Assembly: GCA_963854735.1 (NCBI GenBank)
Contig: OY978101.1
Span: 1,488,001 to 1,552,000 of the forward strand
Direction of reading: 5' to 3'
Length of the DNA: 64,000 bases
From: Marvania coccoides
Taxonomy: Eukaryota; Chlorophyta; Trebouxiophyceae; Chlorellales; Chlorellaceae
How positions within the stretch are numbered: the first letter of the stretch is position 1; the number at the start of each line of letters is the position of its first letter. Both the position numbers and the translations under genes were made by a program. The notes below the pieces were generated by a model. It did no database searches, had not been told where the DNA came from, and saw nothing but the letters and a program-made list of their open reading frames with translations. Below, one piece after another: positions 58,991 to 64,000 of this stretch.

Positions 58991-59544
58991 ATGCAAGGCG
59001 AAATGAATAAGAAAAAAAAAAAAAAAAGAATGAACATCTACAATATATTTTAAAGGCGACCCATGTCGAGTTTATTAATGGCCGCATAATGTTTCCTTGA
59101 ATGCTTGAAAACCGCTAGAAATAGCGCTAAAAAAGGGTTGAAGACAGCGTACAGCGTGTCGATGCAAGCCTAGCTAGCTATCGCGCAGTGCGACGCGTAA
59201 AGAAGATTTTGACAAATATACACGGAGGTGATACATACCAGAGAGAGGAAAACACTGGGGGAGAAAACCGATGACGGAGGCAATGCAGGAAAAGGTAGTT
59301 CCGCCACAGAAAAAAGAAAAGAGCTAGTGTGGCTATGCTGAGTGTGTGAAAAAACAATATGAAAACTCTAAAAGGGGTGTTGGAACGAAACAAGCAACCC
59401 AATACATACTGGAACAATGCAGTTGATCATTGGTTGGAAAGAGGCCGAAAGAGCCGAGATATCTATTCAAGCAATTATTTATGAATTGGAGGGGCAGAGG
59501 CAAACGAAAACTGTTTATAAGGGAGAGACAGAGGCTCGGCACCT
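58991..59544. other. Convergent 3' spacer
   Basis: The spacer between the converging DPH1 and LRR genes contains an A-rich run near 59010-59030 and no supported exon. Confidence 0.4.
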
Positions 59545-61659
59545 CTACACAGTCATGGGCACGCCCTGCAGGATAGAAGATAGAAAGGGGGAAAAAAGAT
59601 GCCGCGTTAATATTATCCAACGCCCCGACATTGCAAGAATTTTGTTAAGATGGCCATCATAATTTATTACATAGTTAATAAATCAACCGCTTACCTTGAC
59701 CTCCAGGTCTGGCTTCATGCGCTGCAGCTGCCGCACTGTTGGCGCCCGCACTCTGGTGCCCGCCAGCGCCAGGCTCTCCAGCCGCGGCAGACACCCTAGC
59801 GTGACCACCGCGCTGCCCGTCACTCTGCTCTGCGACAGGTTCAGCGCCTGGAGCCCCGTGAGCCGCATCAGGTCCGGTATGCAAGCATTTGTGATCCGTC
59901 CATTTTGGCTCAGCGACAGGTGGTGCAGCCCGGTGAGCTGCGCCAGCTTGGCCACGCCAGCATCTGTGATGGACGGAATTGCCGCGCAGATCTCCAGCCA
60001 CCGCAAGGAAGAAACTTTGGCCAGCGAAGCACAGGCGGCGTCAGTGACGGTGGCGCCAAACAGATCGAGTTGCTCAAGGCGAGGGAGGCGGGCGATGTGG
60101 GCCACGCCTCCGTCGTCGACTGTGCGAGAGTCCAGGTTCAGGCAGCGCAGCGACCGCGATTTAGAGAGACTCTCGAGGCCCCACCCCTCAACTTCAGTGA
60201 AAGCGAGGAGGAGGGTGTCTAGATAAGGCAGGCGCGCCAGCCCCGCCATGCAAGCGTTTGTGACGCGCGTGTCTGTCAGGTCGCAGTGCTCCAGCGCCGT
60301 CAGCAGCGACAGTTGGGCCAGGGAAAGCTCACCCACCCCACTGCAACTTTCCAAGTCCAATTTGCGGAGCAGGCGCACCTTGGGCAGCACGGCAGTGAGC
60401 CCCGCGTCGCCGACGGCGGTGTACGACAGGTCCAGCGCGCGCAAGGGCGGGTTTGTCGCCGCCAAAGCCCGCAAAGCGTTGTTTCCTACCCTGGAACAGC
60501 GCTCAAGGTCGAGCTCTTCCAGGCAAGGCAGGCTGGCGAGCAGCGCCGCCACGGCGTTATCGCTGAGCCTCAGCCCCCCCAGGGACAGGGACGTGAGTCT
60601 TTCCAGCGCGGTGAGTTTCGAAACGCCTGCATCTGTCATGGCGGTGTGACACAGCCGCAGCTGGTGCAGCGCGGGGAGGGAGGCCACCGCAGCGGCGTCT
60701 TCGTCGCCCACTGAGATGCACCACCCCAGGTCGAGGGCTTCTAGGGAGGCCAGCTGGCGCAGCGGGCCGAGGCTCCACACTTTGTGGCAGGCGTCCATCT
60801 TGAGGCGGCGCAGAGAGGAGGCGCGGCCGATGCAGCCCACGCCCAGCGGACCCAGCGCGTCGCAGCCGGACAGGTTGAGCTCCTCCAGCGCGGGCAGGCC
60901 TGCAGACAGGAAGAAAAATATTATGTAAAAAGTGGCGAAAAAATCATTCATTTATAAATCAAGCGTCTATGTAGTTAGTTTGTGCTAGTTCTCACGATGC
61001 AGCACCGCCATCCCAGCGTCGGTGATTCCGTCGCAGTACTCGAGGCTCAGCACGCGGAGGTTGGGAAGGTAGGGCACAGCGCTGAGCATGAAATCATCGA
61101 CCTGAGCGTGAATAAGAGGGGGAAATTCTTATGAAATAAATCTGCTTTTCGGTTACTAATTTCCCAATAATTATAAATGCAATATCGAATATAAAAGAAG
61201 AGCATACTTCTAAACGCAAATGGAGTACTGAAACAAAATAACGAATTAATTACTTGCCTGCGTGCGGCTGAGGACAGCCACCTCCAGGGTCTCAGTGATA
61301 AGGAACCGCACCCAAAAGTCTTTGATGACCTCTGGGTACGCGTCCAAGACCAGCTCGTAAAAGTGCAGCCCCTGTAAGCGCAGCACCGCTGCGTCATTGA
61401 GTTTGCCTGCTTCAATGAGGCGATCCAGCAGCAGTTGGGCCAGATCCATGGGGAGGCGGCGCAGCTGGGCAGGGTATTGCCGGGGGAGGCTCTTGGCGAG
61501 CGCATCGAGGGATGTGGCCAGCAGGGAGTCCGGGGCAATCGTGCTTGCCATACGCCGATGGCGGTTGAAGCTGCGCCTTCCGAACCGGCTCCACGGTGAC
61601 AGGCGCGGGCTTAACGGCTGCAACGCTTCCTTTCGCTTGGTTGAGCACACGAGACCCAT
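59545..61659 (-). CDS. Leucine-rich repeat protein (AMN1/F-box-LRR type)
   Basis: Exons are 61659-61258, 61101-60996, 60899-59695 and a 21-base last exon 59565-59545 (577 residues). The N-terminal region is helical (LLLDRLIEAGKLNDAAVLRL) and F-box-like in position, but I cannot confirm an F-box. From about residue 140 there are about 16 cysteine-containing and related LRRs of 23-26 residues (for example LRVLSLEYCDGITDAGM, LEELNLSGCDALGPLGVGCI, LRALDLSYTAVGDAGLTAV). Such proteins usually bring substrates to SCF ubiquitin ligases or act as scaffolds. The first intron must use a GC donor (CAG followed by GCAAGT), since the GT alternative meets a stop. The tiny last exon (Gly-Val-Pro-Met-Thr-Val-stop) is predicted by phase and is less sure. 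Confidence 0.85.
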
Positions 61660-62067
61660 TGGACGGCGGTTAAATTTTAAAAATAAGAACTGGCATCTTT
61701 AGAGTCACGTCAGCATATTTCATGCGTATCGTTACGTGTTTGCCGCACGTGTTGCGACAAAATGCGCAATATTGGTAGTTTATTAGTGTCGGAGCGTCGC
61801 AAACAGGCCAGGGTGAGCGGAAAATAAAAAAATCTTTGTCGCTTTCTTCCTTCTTGTTGCAACTTTGTGTCGCCTATCCGCGCTGACCACTTTAATTTTA
61901 ATTTAATTTAAAGTGTTTTAGAAATTTCATAGTTGGCGCCGGGCTGCATGCTTGCACATTGCGATTTTTTTTCACCCCAAAAATTTGATCGACGAAAACA
62001 CCAACAAAAGCCGTCTTTGATTAATCGAAACACGCATTTGTCGCGTAGAAGAAGTTGATTGAAAGCC
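61660..62067. promoter_or_regulatory. Divergent promoter region
   Basis: This AT-rich spacer lies between the LRR (minus) and the small secreted protein (plus) starts and should hold both promoters. No element is named. Confidence 0.4.
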
Positions 62068-62604
62068 ATGCAAGTGCGGAATGCCCTCTTCTATGTGGCA
62101 TTCCTCTTGCTTGAGGGCTCCGTTACTGCAATCCCATCACCACCCGCTCGCTGTGGAACCCTGGACCTAAATTCTCCCTTGACTCAACACTGCTTTCCTG
62201 AAGACGGTAACCAAATATTTTCTAGTGAAAATCTACCATCGTATTTTTGCTGTTTCAAAAAAGAAGCATTTGTTCTTTAACGAGCCCCCCCCCCCCCCGA
62301 CACACTTTTCTTGAACCCACGCCGCACAGGGAGCCACCACTTTGTGTGCTGCGTGGACATCCAGACACCAGAGAACCCCCACAGTCCTCACTTGAACTAT
62401 AACCCTCTTGAGCGGGTGATCAAGGCAGCCAGCAACAGCTCGTCCTACAGCTGGTGCACCTGCAGCGAGGAGATTTGCAGGGAGCAGCTGGGTGGGCGGG
62501 TGGCTTGGAACCAGAATGGCGTTGGCTGGAACGGCTATGTGCCTCCTATGGGGGGAGGAGACAGGCCACTTTTTAATAAGGCGACCGGGCTGAGGGATGA
62601 ATGA
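62068..62604 (+). CDS. Small secreted cysteine-rich protein
   Basis: Exons are 62068-62206 and 62330-62604 (137 residues). The signal peptide (ALFYVAFLLLEGSVTA) is clear. The mature part has eight cysteines, mainly in RCGTLDL, HCFPEDG, FVCCVDI and WCTCSEEICREQLGGRVAWN, suggesting disulfides. I cannot name the family. The intron contains a run of about 14 cytosines (62285-62299). It lies between the LRR and OEP21 genes, with no functional link visible. Confidence 0.7.
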
Positions 62605-63085
62605 GATATTGGTGGAATTTAATTTAATTGATGTGTTAATGGTGTGACTGATGTTTGATCACGAGTTTATGCAATAAACAACTGAATTGAGAGGGCAGAC
62701 GCGTGAGAGGCGGAGCGGAAGCAGAGGTGACGATATATTGATAGATGATAGGAAAGGGGGCGTGACGAGCTGACGTCTCGAGCTTGAGAAGGCCCGTGTC
62801 ATAGCGACATGCTGCTAGCGACTGTGAAGCTCACACCGCAACATTTTTTGCTGCATTTCGGTTCGGTCAATGTGAAGGCGAAATCGCCACTGCTGGTGGT
62901 ATTGATGCATTTTAAGAATTTGTGAATACAATCAACGCCACGACAAGCAATTCAAACGCTCTTAAAGGGACGCTTCCACCGCCTTTTGTCGTTCATCAAA
63001 AGATTTTTTTCCTCCCCATCTGGTCATCATCTCGGCTCGGAAGAGGCTCCTTTTTCATCGAATCTCGCCATCATCACCCGCAAAA
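62605..63085. other. Gene-free spacer
   Basis: The spacer holds the 3' UTR of the small secreted protein and the promoter of OEP21. No other gene is supported. Confidence 0.4.
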
Positions 63086-63769
63086 ATGGAATCATTCCTC
63101 GCGCTTGACAACAGCAGCCGAGAGCTCAAACTTCATGCAAAAAAAAGGTTGGAGCATCGCTCAGACGTCGTTTTCAAGGTCCGCGGCTCTCTGAATACCG
63201 TAACGACACAATCCCAGGTCGATGGCTGCCTCATGAAGGTAAAAGCAATCTGCTGTGTTCATTGCAAACCCTGCCGCTCAGCTCAATATCCCATCACCTG
63301 TTTCTCCTTCCCTGCGCAGTTTTTCCGGTTCGGCAGCGAGCCTAGGTTCGCCGACGACGACATCTACAAGCCCGACCAGCGCCTGCGCCTGGGCATCGGC
63401 GCCAAGGCCTCGTCGACCTCCGACGACACTCTCCTCACAATCGCCGCCAAGAAGAAAGTGCGGCTGGCCAAGAGCACGGACAGCATCCGCGGCCGGCAGA
63501 TCCTCAACAGCTACACCCAGGCCAAGCTGTCGGCGCACTACGACTACAATGTGAGGACAGAAGCGTGGAGCGGGGAGGCGGTGGCGGCGGTGAGCCATGC
63601 TCTGTTCAAGTGGTCTGACGATATGGACGTGAGGGTGACGGCGGGTTGCAGCGTGCCCCTGAGCGCGACGGGGGCGGGCGACCCGCAGCCGTTCTTGAAG
63701 GTGCAAGAGAACAACTGGCAGCTGGTTGTGGACACCAAGGGCGGGTGGAGAGTGATGTACGGCTTGTAG
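63086..63769 (+). CDS. OEP21: Chloroplast outer envelope protein OEP21
   Basis: OEP21 is a beta-barrel, anion-selective channel for phosphorylated metabolites in the outer envelope of plastids, regulated by ATP in plants. Exons are 63086-63238 and 63320-63769 (200 residues; plant OEP21 is about 177). The start (ESFLALDNSSRELKLHAKKR) and the segment VVFKVRGSLNTVTTQSQVDG match the family, as do YKPDQRLRLGIGAKA and the terminus VQENNWQLVVDTKGGWRVMY. No cleavable transit peptide is expected. The second exon begins after a good CAG acceptor and keeps frame. Confidence 0.9.
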   Translation: MESFLALDNSSRELKLHAKKRLEHRSDVVFKVRGSLNTVTTQSQVDGCLMKVKAICCVHCKPCRSAQYPITCFSFPAQFFRFGSEPRFADDDIYKPDQRLRLGIGAKASSTSDDTLLTIAAKKKVRLAKSTDSIRGRQILNSYTQAKLSAHYDYNVRTEAWSGEAVAAVSHALFKWSDDMDVRVTAGCSVPLSATGAGDPQPFLKVQENNWQLVVDTKGGWRVMYGL

Positions 63770-64000
63770 GCAGCTTTTAGAGCGTCTTATTAGGTTTAGG
63801 TTTAGACGTTGCGAGAGTGGTTGAATGGGCATTTGAGCGGGCATGCGCTCCTCTTGGTTTTTGTGTTAGAAGAAACTGAAAAAAAACACTTGGAATTTGA
63901 CAAACAAATGAAAGACCAAACGATCCTTGACAATAACGACGCTGTAACGTAAGAAAACACGAATACGAAAGGGAAGACGTGTATAATGGGGGTATCAGTT

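Overview
The window is nuclear DNA from a photosynthetic eukaryote, most probably a unicellular green alga (Chlorophyta). Coding exons are GC-rich. Introns are short (mostly 70-250 bases) and AT-rich, and genes are tightly packed on both strands. Several predicted proteins carry plastid transit-like leaders: argininosuccinate synthase, a carotenoid-isomerase-like enzyme, an aldo/keto reductase, a CysW-type sulfate permease and a starch-binding CBM20 protein. Others are green-lineage families, such as the OEP21 outer-envelope channel and the mitochondrial gamma-carbonic anhydrase. I see no rRNA, tRNA, CRISPR or prokaryotic operon. I could build about 27 gene models; nearly all close in frame with canonical or GC-AG splice sites. 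The species cannot be named from the sequence alone.

Layout. 0-7 kb: argininosuccinate synthase (+), a plastid membrane protein (-), an mTERF protein (+), a CRTISO-like oxidoreductase (-). 7-12.4 kb: a MYND-like fragment, an uncharacterised membrane-anchored protein and an aldo/keto reductase (all -). 12.7-19 kb: splicing factor CWC22 (+), gamma-CA (-), AP-2 mu (+). 19.3-25.4 kb: an insulysin-type M16 protease (-) and a polytopic orphan (-). 26-29.7 kb: two secreted proteins (-), one with PAN and polysaccharide-lyase-14-like domains. 30-37 kb: CFIm25 (-) divergent from a TPR/beta-helix protein (+), then a glycerol-3-phosphate-permease-like transporter (-). 37.9-41 kb: a degraded, possibly retroelement-derived locus with a 69-bp minisatellite in an intron. 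41-47 kb: a small orphan (+), COG7 (+) and a 2H-phosphoesterase/Smr fusion (+). 47.3-52.7 kb: a giant Pmp-like beta-helix membrane protein (-). 53.8-64 kb: a CBM20 coiled-coil protein (-), plastid sulfate permease SULP2 (-), DPH1 (+), an LRR protein (-), a small secreted Cys-rich protein (+) and OEP21 (+).

The genes are mostly independent housekeeping functions: arginine, carotenoid, sulfate and starch metabolism in the plastid; splicing, 3'-end processing and diphthamide modification; vesicle traffic; respiratory complex I. Two features stand out. First, about 10 of about 70 modelled introns begin with GC instead of GT, and nine of the ten are forced by reading frame. Second, one protein joins a 2H cyclic-phosphodiesterase-like domain to an Smr endonuclease domain, which suggests a one-polypeptide RNA cleavage and end-processing enzyme.
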